Below are positions 1 through 7,612 of a stretch of 32,810 bases of DNA, one piece after another. How positions within the stretch are numbered: position 1 is the first letter of the stretch; each line of letters starts with the position of its first letter. The translations under genes were made by a program, and so were the position numbers. Source of the stretch: an uncultured Oscillospiraceae bacterium (GTDB taxonomy: Bacteria > Bacillota > Clostridia > Oscillospirales > Oscillospiraceae); contig CAKTNW010000023.1 of NCBI GenBank assembly GCA_934589145.1, positions 1 through 32,810 on the forward strand, read 5' to 3'. The notes under the pieces are model-generated. The model was not told the DNA's origin, searched no databases, and saw only the letters and a list, made by a program, of their open reading frames with translations.

Positions 1-15
1 CTTTTCCTGAAATAA

Positions 16-67
16 AAACGCGGGGAGGACAGCGGAAGGTTTGATCCTTACAGTCCTCCCCGCGTTT
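16..67 (-). terminator. Intrinsic terminator after phnD-like gene
   Basis: A perfect 15-bp inverted repeat (16-30 pairs with 53-67, GC-rich) is followed on the minus strand by a T-rich stretch. It lies just past the stop of the substrate-binding protein gene, so that gene ends its transcript here and is not co-transcribed with anything to its left. Confidence 0.85.
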
Positions 68-78
68 GGGAAAGTGCT

Positions 79-1134
79 TTAGTTGGCGGCGGTCAGCTCC
101 TGGATGAGCTTCTGCGCGGCGCGCTCGTTGTCGTAATCGGAGGCCTGTGCCACCTGATAGCCGTTGTGGCTGTAGATGGAGATGACTTCCTTACCGGCAT
201 CGGTGTTGCCGATGTTGATGAACGCCTGCTGCAGGGCAGCGATCAGGTCGGCGTCCATGATCTCGGAGTTCTTGCTGACGGAGATGGTGTCGTTATAGAT
301 GGGGGCGGTAACGCCGATGACGCCGGTCTCCTCCCAGATGGAGGCCTCACGGCCGAACTCGCTGTTCCAGCGCTCGGCATAGTCGCGGCGGGCGTCGGCA
401 TAGGTCACCAGCACGTCCACCTGGCCGGAAGCCAGACGGGCAAAGGCGCTGGCGTAGGAATCGGACTGCACGGCGCTCTTCAGATCAGAGATGCCCTTGC
501 CGTAGTGATCCTGCAGCCACAGAGCGGGATAGATGTAACCGGCGGGGGAGGAGGTGCCCATGATGCTCCAGTTGGCGCTGTCCAGATCCTCCCAGGTCAG
601 CTCCTCGCCGTTGTTGACCTTGGCCAGCAGCTCCTGACCCTTGGCAGAGGGACCGGCGATGAACAGGGCGCGATAGGAGACAGCCTGATTCTCGGAAGCC
701 TCGGTGGGCTGGCCGTCGTTCCAATCCTTGGCGTTGTCGGAATCCTTGTTCAGGCCGTTGCGGGTAGCGGTCAGGATGACATCGGCGCCGTCATCATACA
801 GCACATAGGTGCCGCCGGGGATCAGGCCCACGTCGATGGTGCCGGCCTCAAGGCCCTCGCCAACGGCTTCGTAGGTGGTGCCGACGGTGATCTCCACGTC
901 GCCCACCTCATAGCCCTGGGCGGCCAGCTCGTCCTTCAGCATCTGCTTCAGGGGCTCGGTGGCGGTGATGATCTCCTCGGGCTCACGGGAAGGGACGAAC
1001 GCGACCTTCAGGGTCTCGATCTTCTTGGAACCCTCGGCGTCGCCGCCCTGCTGATCGTCAGCAGCATTGCCGCCGCAGGCCACGAGAGACAGGGTCATGA
1101 CCAGCGCCAGCAGAAGCGCAAAAATCTTCTTCAT
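79..1134 (-). CDS. PhnD-type phosphate/phosphonate ABC transporter substrate-binding lipoprotein
   Basis: This 351-residue protein is a likely membrane-anchored binding protein for a phosphonate, phosphite or phosphate-like anion importer. The N-terminus is a lipoprotein signal with lipobox L17-V-A-C20 followed by an acidic linker. The mature part has the PhnD-family layout: a first strand with AFVPSREPEEI near residue 45, the EGLEAGTIDVGLIPGG segment and the SPAGYIYPALWL segment. Length is normal for the family. It is followed by a strong terminator, and no permease or ATPase gene is visible on either side, so its transporter partner would have to be elsewhere. An upstream -10-like TATACT (1233-1238, minus) is present without a clear -35. 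The substrate is inferred from family only. Confidence 0.85.
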   Translation of the reverse strand: MKKIFALLLALVMTLSLVACGGNAADDQQGGDAEGSKKIETLKVAFVPSREPEEIITATEPLKQMLKDELAAQGYEVGDVEITVGTTYEAVGEGLEAGTIDVGLIPGGTYVLYDDGADVILTATRNGLNKDSDNAKDWNDGQPTEASENQAVSYRALFIAGPSAKGQELLAKVNNGEELTWEDLDSANWSIMGTSSPAGYIYPALWLQDHYGKGISDLKSAVQSDSYASAFARLASGQVDVLVTYADARRDYAERWNSEFGREASIWEETGVIGVTAPIYNDTISVSKNSEIMDADLIAALQQAFINIGNTDAGKEVISIYSHNGYQVAQASDYDNERAAQKLIQELTAAN

Positions 1135-1291
1135 CGTTTTTCCTCCAATTTATCATAGTGTTCCTGTGTCCGGACGGACTGTCCGGGACGTGATGGCGCA
1201 TGATACGCATAAGGCGCACCATACCATCACACAGTATAGCACACCTTTGTGAGGAAAAATTTTTCGTTTTGGTAAAAAAAGTAATATCTTG

Positions 1292-2041
1292 TCAGCGGTG
1301 GCCGCCGTCGAAGTAGAAGGCCACCAGCTCCTCGAAGGCCAGGATCACATGGCCGAAGAAGGTGTTGGGCAGACTGCCCGCCAGCGTCTGCTTGGAGCCG
1401 TCCACCACGAACACGATGTCCGACATCCGGGCCAGGGTGGAGTCGCTCCGCTTGGTGAAGGTGACGATCCGGTGGCCGTTCTGGCGGGCGTGGCGCACGT
1501 CGTTCAGCACAGGGGCGGTCTCGCCGCTCTGGCTGACGGCGAACATCACCGGCGGCGCGTCCTGATCGTCCGGCAGGTGGTGGGCGTCACGGAACAGCAT
1601 ATAGTCGTAGAAATGCACGTTATTGAATACCATAAAGCCGCAGATGGACAGCCGCTGGGCGATATAGGAGCCGACGATGTTGGAGAACCCCTCGCCGGTG
1701 GTGAACAGCTTGGCCGTGCGGGAGCCATCCAGCAGGCTGCAGAAGTCGGAGATGAGCGCGTCGGAGTAGTTGTCGATGAGGCTTTTCAGGCTTTCGGCGC
1801 TGCGGCCCTGGCCGTGGGAGTCGAACTGGCGGCTGAGGTAGTAGTACAGCTCGCTGTACCCGTCGAAGCCCAGACGCTTGCACATCTTCACGATGGTAGT
1901 GGTGGAGAGAAAGTTCTCGTTGGCGATCTGCTGGATGCCCACGCGCTTTTCGCCCCGTTCGATATGGGCAGTGATGCTGGTGATCACCTTTTTCTCATCC
2001 TCGGAAAGCAGATTTGTCAACAGAAAATAGCCGTCGCCCAC
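1292..2041 (-). CDS. RpiR/MurR-family transcriptional regulator (HTH + SIS)
   Basis: This 249-residue regulator has an N-terminal RpiR-type helix-turn-helix (roughly residues 1-75, including the IANENFLSTTTIVKMCKRLG helices). A SIS phosphosugar-binding domain follows (about residues 90-240, with the AVSQSGETAPVL sugar-phosphate loop). RpiR proteins control sugar-phosphate or amino-sugar genes. No sugar gene adjoins it here, so the target is unknown. The start is GTG at 2041, supported by a GGAGG ribosome site about 8 nt upstream. It has its own consensus promoter. Control of the neighbouring substrate-binding protein is possible but not shown. Confidence 0.85.
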   Translation of the reverse strand: MGDGYFLLTNLLSEDEKKVITSITAHIERGEKRVGIQQIANENFLSTTTIVKMCKRLGFDGYSELYYYLSRQFDSHGQGRSAESLKSLIDNYSDALISDFCSLLDGSRTAKLFTTGEGFSNIVGSYIAQRLSICGFMVFNNVHFYDYMLFRDAHHLPDDQDAPPVMFAVSQSGETAPVLNDVRHARQNGHRIVTFTKRSDSTLARMSDIVFVVDGSKQTLAGSLPNTFFGHVILAFEELVAFYFDGGHR

Positions 2042-2085
2042 AGCGTATCCCTCCCTGTCACGGTGTTATGCCGGTGGTTTTCTTT

Positions 2086-2114
2086 ATTATAGCAAACCGT
2101 GTGCCGTCTTGCAA
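2086..2114 (-). promoter_or_regulatory. Sigma-A-type promoter of the rpiR-like gene
   Basis: On the minus strand a TTGCAA -35 (2109-2114) and a TATAAT -10 (2086-2091) are separated by exactly 17 nt, about 45 nt before the GTG start. This is one of the clearest promoters in the window. Confidence 0.75.
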
Positions 2115-2135
2115 TACGACACAAGAGGAATGTAT

Positions 2136-2270
2136 ATGATTCATCATATCGCCCATTTAGAGCCGGACGCCCTCTGCGTACTCCGGGAGATGTGCCGCCG
2201 GTTGGAGTGCCTTTGCAGCCGTGGGTTTGAACCGCCGAACTGCCTTCGGTCTGGTTCGTCCGTCATCTGA
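2136..2270 (+). CDS. Small ORF, 44 residues, unknown or degenerate
   Basis: An ATG follows an AAGAGGA ribosome-site-like sequence by about 6 nt and opens a 44-codon frame starting MIHHIAHLEPDALC. I do not recognise it. A further protein-like stretch (YVTDQMERESADCMERF, ending with a stop at about 2400) lies downstream in a different frame behind a stop codon. The whole 2.1-2.4 kb segment could therefore be a decayed gene rather than a functional peptide. Confidence 0.25.
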   Translation: MIHHIAHLEPDALCVLREMCRRLECLCSRGFEPPNCLRSGSSVI

Positions 2271-2436
2271 CGGATGTGACACCGCCTGCTCTCTGGTGTG
2301 AAGCGGCTGGTGCAGAGTGCGTGAAGCTATGTGACGGACCAGATGGAGCGCGAAAGTGCCGACTGCATGGAGCGTTTTATCCGCACAGTTTCCGCCGGTT
2401 GACCCAATAAGGCTAAAACCCGTTTTCGGGCATGAA

Positions 2437-2470
2437 AAAACTCCCGAAACACATGTGTTTCGGGAGTTTT
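2437..2470. terminator. Perfect bidirectional terminator hairpin beside the tRNA-Thr 3' end
   Basis: This is a fully palindromic 34-nt sequence centred on ACATGT, with A-runs on one side and T-runs on the other, so it can terminate on both strands. It lies 4 nt past the CCA end of the tRNA-Thr half, as expected for the original terminator of that tRNA gene. Confidence 0.85.
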
Positions 2471-2473
2471 GTT

Positions 2474-2518
2474 TGGAGCTGCTGGGCGGATTCGAACCGC
2501 CGACCTCATCCTTACCAA
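2474..2518 (-). other. 3' half of tRNA-Thr(GGU), probable integrase attachment half-site
   Basis: On the minus strand one reads the anticodon loop TTGGTAA (GGT anticodon at plus 2514-2516), the 3' side of the anticodon stem, the variable loop, a perfect T-arm (GGCGG/CCGCC around TTCGAAT), the 3' acceptor strand CAGCAGC, discriminator T and an encoded CCA. The matching 5' half (GCTGCTG acceptor strand, D-arm) is absent: beyond 2519 the sequence cannot form the anticodon stem. Tyrosine integrases of integrative elements commonly use tRNA 3' halves as att cores, so this reads as one end of an integrated element or its scar. The partner site is not in the window. Confidence 0.7.
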
Positions 2519-3098
2519 GTGATAAAAAGACCTCCAGCCGTTGGTATATAAGGCTTTGCGAGCATTTTTACTGCAAAAAGGATGAGGTCGAAAACTCTTT
2601 GCTCCATGTGTTCCGTCCGCTCGTTTCCCCGTGTGGGTCACGGTGTGGGTCGGGAGCATATCTCTGTATCCGTATTCCCAACATAAAACTCCGCCAGATC
2701 ATCCAACCGGAGACAGGCCAGACGGTGGTGCGATGTCTTTTGATGAGCGCAGCCACAATCGATGTCAACGATGCCGCCACCTCCCGCAAATTGTGTTGCT
2801 GATAAGTATACTCGATACGGCGGTGATTGCAAGCAGGTTCGCGGCGCAAAAAAGGTGACGCAGTAAGCAATGAATAGACGCGAAAAACATGACGGAAGGG
2901 GAATTCGCCAAGGGGTTTGCGGAGATCTATGGCGTTTCTCTGCTGGAATTCCGGCGTCTGGCCAAGTAAGGCTGCATAGGACGTCTTGACATGGGAACGG
3001 GGATTTGCTACCATATGATCGAATAACCTGCGGGACGCATGGCAGCGTCATGATAGCCGGCGCTGTGATGTGCGCACCCACACAATGGTTTGCAGCAG
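2519..3098. other. Gene-poor stretch, no convincing gene
   Basis: Frames here are short, overlapping and unlike known proteins. A 26-codon frame at 2889-2969 (MTEGEFAKGFAEIYG start) has a plausible helix but no good ribosome site. A 13-bp inverted copy of the tRNA segment lies at 2578-2590. Otherwise this looks like decayed sequence from the edge of the inserted DNA. Confidence 0.5.
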
Positions 3099-3120
3099 AA
3101 AGCCGCGTTTAAGCGGCTTT
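3099..3120 (+). terminator. Short terminator-like hairpin
   Basis: An AAAGCCGC/GCGGCTTT inverted repeat with a 6-nt loop ends in T's. It sits just before the operator of the next operon and may insulate it from upstream reading. The T-tract is short, so efficiency is uncertain. Confidence 0.5.
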
Positions 3121-3133
3121 TCATAAGACGATT

Positions 3134-3157
3134 GGTTAGCCTTCTCTAACTGGCTGC
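3134..3157. promoter_or_regulatory. Operator-like inverted repeat, copy 1 (GGTTAG-N6-CTAAC)
   Basis: The half-sites GGTTAG and CTAAC(T) are separated by 6 nt. This 24-nt segment matches 12205-12228 at 21 of 24 positions, and each copy lies just upstream of a multigene operon. The half-sites resemble those of DtxR/IdeR iron boxes, but the spacing differs, so the regulator is not assigned. Confidence 0.55.
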
Positions 3158-3201
3158 AAAATGCAAATCAAACGCAATCTGTGGAATGGGAGGGATCGAC
3201 T

Positions 3202-3972
3202 ATGCAGATATGGGAACACGGGCAGGAGCATGAGAGAACGTTGCTGTTCTTTCCCTGCACAGCGGAGCCTGTATGGGCATTTTCGGAGACCATCGCGCTG
3301 CTTTCCCGGAAGTGGCACGTTTTTCAGGTGATTTATGACGGCCATCAGCCGGAGTATCCGGGGGACTTCACCTCCGTGGAGCAGACCGTGGACGAGGTGA
3401 CAGCCTACTTGAAAAGCCATGGTGTTGTACGGTTGGACGCGGCCTACGGCTGCTCTCTGGGCGGCGCGTGTCTGACCCGTCTGCTGGCGCTGGGAGAAAT
3501 TCCGGTCAGCCGGGCCATCATCGACGGTGGGATCACTCCCTATCAGCTTCCCTATCTGGTACGAAAGCTGCGTTTGGCGCTGGACGTGCTGTCCTTCAAG
3601 CTCGTGGCCAACAACCGCAAGGTGCTGGAGGCGGCATTTCCGCCGGAGCGTTTTACCCTTCCCGGCCATGACGCCGTCAAGGAGTACGACGAGATAGAGC
3701 GCTACCTCAAAACCTACTCTGACCGGACGATCCGCAATGTGTTCTGGTCCGGCAACAATTACGCCCTGCCGGAGACGCCTGCCGGGAGCGGCACAAAGCT
3801 TACCTACTGGTACGGCGACGACGAAAAGAAGGAGCGCCGGAGCAACATCCGCTTCATCAGGCGGTATTTTCCGCAGATACGCATCCACGGCATCCCCAAG
3901 ATGGCGCACGCGGAATTGGTCATCGTCCATCCGGAGGAATTCTGCCGGTATGCGGAGAAGTTCTTGCATTAG
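3202..3972 (+). CDS. Alpha/beta hydrolase
   Basis: This 256-residue cytoplasmic protein has an alpha/beta-hydrolase fold. The nucleophile elbow G-C-S85-L-G-G is preceded by a hydrophobic strand. A C-terminal HxxP...MAHAEL segment can supply the catalytic His, and an Asp is available in the YGDDEK loop. It is first in a plus-strand operon with a GNAT acetyltransferase 11 nt downstream. The start at 3202 is preferred because GGGAGGG lies 7 nt upstream; an earlier in-frame ATG at 3184 lacks such a site. The substrate is unknown. A shared operator-like repeat lies about 50 nt upstream. Confidence 0.75.
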   Translation: MQIWEHGQEHERTLLFFPCTAEPVWAFSETIALLSRKWHVFQVIYDGHQPEYPGDFTSVEQTVDEVTAYLKSHGVVRLDAAYGCSLGGACLTRLLALGEIPVSRAIIDGGITPYQLPYLVRKLRLALDVLSFKLVANNRKVLEAAFPPERFTLPGHDAVKEYDEIERYLKTYSDRTIRNVFWSGNNYALPETPAGSGTKLTYWYGDDEKKERRSNIRFIRRYFPQIRIHGIPKMAHAELVIVHPEEFCRYAEKFLH

Positions 3973-3983
3973 GAGGAGCGAAT

Positions 3984-4517
3984 ATGGAACGGAAAGAAGT
4001 CATACGCGGCTATGCAAAGATGGCGCTGCGAAGCGGAATGCTGTATACCACAAGCGAAGCCGGCGAGGGCTTTATCGCCTGTAAGCTCCCCGGACAGAAA
4101 GTCGGTCTGAAAGCTGCACTGCCTTTAGCCAAAGGATTCCTCAGTTCCATGAAGATGAAAGAGATCATCCGCTTCATGCGGATCATGTCAAAGGGTGGTT
4201 CTGAGCTCGGCAAACAGCTCAATAAGGCAAGGAAGCCGTATATCTACGTCGGTATGGTCTGTGTCAGAGGACCGTATCAGGGGCAGGGGTATATGCGGCG
4301 GGTCATGGATATGGCATTTTCCGAGGGCAACCGGCTTAGTGTGCCGGTGATCCTCGACACCGATGCAAAATCCAAATGCGACAAATACATACATCTCGGC
4401 ATGGAGCTTGCCGGAACACGTCGTTTTGGCGAGCACGGCGTACTGTATGACCTGATCAAATACCCGGACACGGAAAAGCAGAAGTTTGTCATAGAGGAGG
4501 CGGCAGCGTCGAAATGA
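3984..4517 (+). CDS. GNAT-family N-acetyltransferase
   Basis: This 177-residue protein carries the acetyl-CoA binding motif A of GNAT enzymes in the strand-turn-helix VRGPYQGQGYMRRVM (about residues 97-111). A typical C-terminal half follows (VPVILDTDAKSKCDKYIHLGME). The first 80 residues are less typical and probably form the acceptor-binding side. It starts at an ATG behind AGGAGGAG and overlaps the next gene by ATGA, so the two are translationally coupled. The acceptor substrate is unknown. Base composition is lower in GC than the hydrolase before it. Confidence 0.75.
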   Translation: MERKEVIRGYAKMALRSGMLYTTSEAGEGFIACKLPGQKVGLKAALPLAKGFLSSMKMKEIIRFMRIMSKGGSELGKQLNKARKPYIYVGMVCVRGPYQGQGYMRRVMDMAFSEGNRLSVPVILDTDAKSKCDKYIHLGMELAGTRRFGEHGVLYDLIKYPDTEKQKFVIEEAAASK

Positions 4518-5005
4518 AGATCACAGTCCTTGCAGCGCTCATAGTTTTTCTGGCCTATTTTCTCGTCCTGTACGGTGGCGTGGGCTTCATTCAGGACAAG
4601 CGGTTTTTCTCCTCCGCGCCGAAGGAGAATCTGGCCGCGATTCCCGATAAAAAGGAACGGTTTCGTGGCGCGCATATCCTCGGCTGGGTGATCGTGGGCA
4701 TTGCCATCCTGCTTTTCCTCTCTGCGGCGGCGCTCGGCGTATGGGACGGCATCAGAAACGACTTCGGCTTTCTGAAGTTCTTTACACGGTTTCTGATCGT
4801 CCTCTATGCCATGGAGGTCTACGATATCATTTTCTTTGACTGGGTGCTGCTGTGTCACTCAAATTTCTTTCCGTACTTCTATCCGGAGCTGAAGGGCGTG
4901 GTCGGCCCGCATATGTTCGGCTATAACAAAGCGGCGCATATCCGGCACTTTGTGATCTACATTCCCGCCTCCGCTGCGGCAGCGTGGCTGTGTACGCTTC
5001 TTTGA
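4514..5005 (+). CDS. Small integral membrane protein, unknown function
   Basis: This 163-residue protein has about four hydrophobic segments (near residues 3-25, 55-78, 90-112 and 145-162) and a central loop with aromatic and His residues (HSNFFPYFYPELKG) facing one side of the membrane. I do not recognise the family. It overlaps the acetyltransferase gene by four bases, so both are made from one transcript. A role in modifying or moving the product of the upstream enzymes is only inferred from the operon. Confidence 0.6.
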   Translation: MKITVLAALIVFLAYFLVLYGGVGFIQDKRFFSSAPKENLAAIPDKKERFRGAHILGWVIVGIAILLFLSAAALGVWDGIRNDFGFLKFFTRFLIVLYAMEVYDIIFFDWVLLCHSNFFPYFYPELKGVVGPHMFGYNKAAHIRHFVIYIPASAAAAWLCTLL

Positions 5006-5041
5006 GTGCGAGCAATAAATTATGAGAGGCGGGATCTTTCT

Positions 5042-5548
5042 ATGAGTACGATAAAAGAAGTCCTCCATGAGAAGAGGAAAACGACCGAAGACCATATCAG
5101 GCAGCTCCAGCGGGACGGGAAACAGGGCGTCCGCTATACGGCCATGATGCCGGATATGCCGTTTCTGGTATTGGGGCTGCTCAGTGATATCGGCTGGATC
5201 ATCCATCTGATCGCAGGCGTTCTCTACTTTGGCAGAAACGGGTTTCATCATGTATTGGACTATGTGGCGCTTATTACATTGGCTGCCGTTTTGTTTGGCG
5301 TTGCCTATTTGATCTACCTGAACAAAATACATGAAAAGGAGATCGCCACAGGACGCCAGAAGAATCTGAGTTTTGGCGTGACGGCTTATTCAGGACTCGC
5401 AGGGGCCATTATCGGAATACTTCAGATCATATATACAGGCGCTTCCCCAGATCTCGCGTGGATCGTCATCGGCGGTTTTTTGAACTTTGCTGCGGGCTTG
5501 CCCATTTACCTCTCATTCAAAAAGGGAATTATCTACGGAGTAAAATAG
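5042..5548 (+). CDS. Four-helix membrane protein, unknown function
   Basis: This 168-residue protein has a charged N-terminal amphipathic stretch (about residues 1-35) followed by four predicted membrane helices (about 38-60, 72-95, 108-130 and 136-158). The ATG at 5042 is preferred over an upstream GTG at 5006 because it follows GAGAGGCGGGA and gives a clean soluble N-terminus. It lies 36 nt after the preceding membrane-protein gene in the same operon. The family is not recognised. Confidence 0.6.
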   Translation: MSTIKEVLHEKRKTTEDHIRQLQRDGKQGVRYTAMMPDMPFLVLGLLSDIGWIIHLIAGVLYFGRNGFHHVLDYVALITLAAVLFGVAYLIYLNKIHEKEIATGRQKNLSFGVTAYSGLAGAIIGILQIIYTGASPDLAWIVIGGFLNFAAGLPIYLSFKKGIIYGVK

Positions 5549-5603
5549 CATCCGCAAACGGTGGCAAAGCGAAATTAACATAGGAAATAGAAGGAGTTTT
5601 TAC

Positions 5604-5786
5604 ATGAAAAACAGTATTACCGATGCTCAGAAGCAAATCAAAGTGGGTACACATGGAGAGGATTACGGCAGCTGGATGTCGAATCCCGTGTTCTATGTGG
5701 AGACCGCAGAGACCATTTTCGGCTCTAAGCAGCGTGCTGCTATGATGATGCTGGGCAACTCTGCCATGATCGTCGGAAGAAAATAA
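5604..5786 (+). pseudogene. Collapsed class I SAM methyltransferase (N-terminus joined to C-terminus)
   Basis: The first about 31 residues (GTHGEDYGSWMSNPVFY) match what I know as the N-terminus of a membrane-linked class I SAM-dependent methyltransferase family. The last about 28 (ETIFGSKQRAAMMMLGN) look like the C-terminal end of the same family. The membrane helices and the SAM-binding core in between are missing, yet the frame is kept (60 residues). An AAGGAG ribosome site is intact. I interpret this as an internal in-frame deletion that leaves a non-catalytic remnant. Family assignment is from memory of the motif, not a search. Confidence 0.6.
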
Positions 5787-5822
5787 TGCGGCTTTCTCGC
5801 TGCAGTCTCTAAGTTAAAAGGC

Positions 5823-5858
5823 AAAGCCCGTACTGGTCACATGACCGGTACGGGCTTT
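5823..5858. terminator. Strong bidirectional terminator between convergent operons
   Basis: A long hairpin (AAAGCCCGTAC pairs with GTACGGGCTTT, plus an inner GGTCA/TGACC stem) is flanked by A's and T's. It separates the plus-strand hydrolase operon from the minus-strand ABC operon ending at 5879 and can stop both. Confidence 0.9.
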
Positions 5859-5878
5859 TTCTGTCCAGGGACTGCGGC

Positions 5879-7612
5879 TCACACCTTCCAGCCGGCAGCC
5901 TGCTGGCGCTCCACCACGAAGCGGCGGTAGAGGCCGTCCACGGCGACCAGCTGGTCGTGGGTACCCTGCTGAACGATCTGGCCGTGGTCGAGCACGAAGA
6001 TCTGATCGGCATGGCGCACGGTTTTCAGCCGGTGGGCGATCATGATGACCGTCTTGTTGTGGGTCAATTCGGCGACAGCCTCCATCAGCTCCTTCTCATT
6101 CTCCGGGTCAACATTGGCGGTGGCCTCGTCCAGAATGATGATGGGCGCGTCCTTCATGATGGCCCGGGCGATGGAGATGCGCTGGCGCTCGCCGCCGGAG
6201 AGGGTCGCGCCGCCCTCGCCGATGACGGTGTCGAAGCCGCCCGGCAACGCCATGATGAAGTCATAGCACCGGGCCTTTCTGGCGGCCTCCTTCACCTCCT
6301 CCAGAGAGGCATCGGGCCTTCCGAAGCGGATGTTGTTGGCGATGGTGTCCGAGAAGAGATACGTCCGCTGGAACACGAAAGAGAAATTGCGGATGAGGCT
6401 GTCGTAGCTGTACTCCCGCACATCGTGGCCGCCAAGGCTCACGCTGCCGCCCTGCACGTCCCAGAAGCGGGCCATCAGGTTGCACAGCGTGGTCTTGCCG
6501 CTGCCGGAGGGGCCGACGATGGCCACGGTGGTCTTCTCCGGGATGGTCAGGGACACGTCGCGGAGGATGGCCTTGCTGTCATAGGAGAAGTCCACATGGG
6601 AGAGGGTAATATCCTCACGTTCCGGTGTCAGTTCCTCGCCGTCGATGTCCATAGGCGCTACGCTGAGAATGGCGTTGGCCTTGTCCACGCCGATGTCGAT
6701 GGAGCGGAACAGGGAGGAAAAGCTGCCGGCGCTGTCCAGCTGTTCAAAGAGGATAAACGAGCAGATCAGCATCAGCAGGCAGTTGGTAAGCGCCATGGTG
6801 CCGCCGAAGTAAAAGGCGATAGCTGCGGCGCAGACGGCAATGCCGGTGAGCTTGTTGATGATGAATTGCGCCAGCATGTAGAGCACCGACGGAAGTTCCA
6901 TGCCAAAGGACGCCCTGCGCGCTTCTTCAACCGCCGCGTGTACCTGGGTGGTGGAGTCTCGGGTCAGGTCGAAGTTCTTGACCTCGGCGATGCCCTGCAC
7001 ATATTCCAGCACCTTGGAGACGAGCCGCTCGTCGGCGTTGAACTTCCGCTGGGCCAGCGCCTGCTCCGCCCGCTGCATGGCAGCGTTGACGGCAAAGAAC
7101 AGCACCAGACCCGCCAGCGTGATAAGCCCCATGCGCCAGTCAAAGAGGAACATCATAACCGCGATAATGCCGGAGGTCAGGAAACCCCGGGTGGTGACCA
7201 TCACCACACGGGTGGCCACATTGGCCATATTCTCCATGGTGTTGGTGGTGACGGAGGTCACCTCGCCCAGGCTGTTGTCGTTGAACCAGCCCATGGGGAG
7301 ATACCGCAGGTGCTCCGCGATCTCGATGCGCTTGTTGGCGCAGGCGCGGTAGCCCGCGCGGGTCTGGAGCATAGTGGACTTCATGTTGATGGCGATGGTT
7401 ACCACCAGCGAAATGACGATGACGCCAAGGCTCGTCCACAGCGTGGCCATGGTGACGTTCTTTTCCAGCAGCGCCTGAATGACGATGGCAGCGGCAGGGA
7501 TACGCATGGCGGAGCAGATGGCGCTGACCACGCCCAGCCAGATGGACGCCACAAACATTCTGCGGTTGTCCGCACCGCAGAAGGCGAAGAATTTTTTCAG
7601 TGTCCGGAACAT
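5879..7612 (-). CDS. ABC half-transporter, membrane domain + ATPase (second of pair)
   Basis: This 577-residue protein has six N-terminal membrane helices (about residues 15-300) and a C-terminal ATPase with Walker A GPSGSGKTT (about 366-374), signature LSGGERQRISIARA, Walker B IIILDEATANVD and the switch His in AHRL. It directly abuts its partner (TAA then ATG with no gap), so the two very likely form a heterodimer. The pair is of the exporter fold that also includes the siderophore importers YbtP/YbtQ. Its place in an operon with an ECF module leaves either direction of transport open. Confidence 0.9.
   Translation of the reverse strand: MFRTLKKFFAFCGADNRRMFVASIWLGVVSAICSAMRIPAAAIVIQALLEKNVTMATLWTSLGVIVISLVVTIAINMKSTMLQTRAGYRACANKRIEIAEHLRYLPMGWFNDNSLGEVTSVTTNTMENMANVATRVVMVTTRGFLTSGIIAVMMFLFDWRMGLITLAGLVLFFAVNAAMQRAEQALAQRKFNADERLVSKVLEYVQGIAEVKNFDLTRDSTTQVHAAVEEARRASFGMELPSVLYMLAQFIINKLTGIAVCAAAIAFYFGGTMALTNCLLMLICSFILFEQLDSAGSFSSLFRSIDIGVDKANAILSVAPMDIDGEELTPEREDITLSHVDFSYDSKAILRDVSLTIPEKTTVAIVGPSGSGKTTLCNLMARFWDVQGGSVSLGGHDVREYSYDSLIRNFSFVFQRTYLFSDTIANNIRFGRPDASLEEVKEAARKARCYDFIMALPGGFDTVIGEGGATLSGGERQRISIARAIMKDAPIIILDEATANVDPENEKELMEAVAELTHNKTVIMIAHRLKTVRHADQIFVLDHGQIVQQGTHDQLVAVDGLYRRFVVERQQAAGWKV

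Noticed and set aside
166..1158. Long plus-strand frame over the PhnD-type gene
   Set aside because: It is antisense to a well-supported lipoprotein gene, with Gly/Val/Asp-rich filler and no ribosome site.
2327..2659. Minus-strand frame containing the tRNA half
   Set aside because: Its translated tRNA/terminator sequence is a well-known kind of false gene; the DNA is explained by the tRNA half and hairpin.
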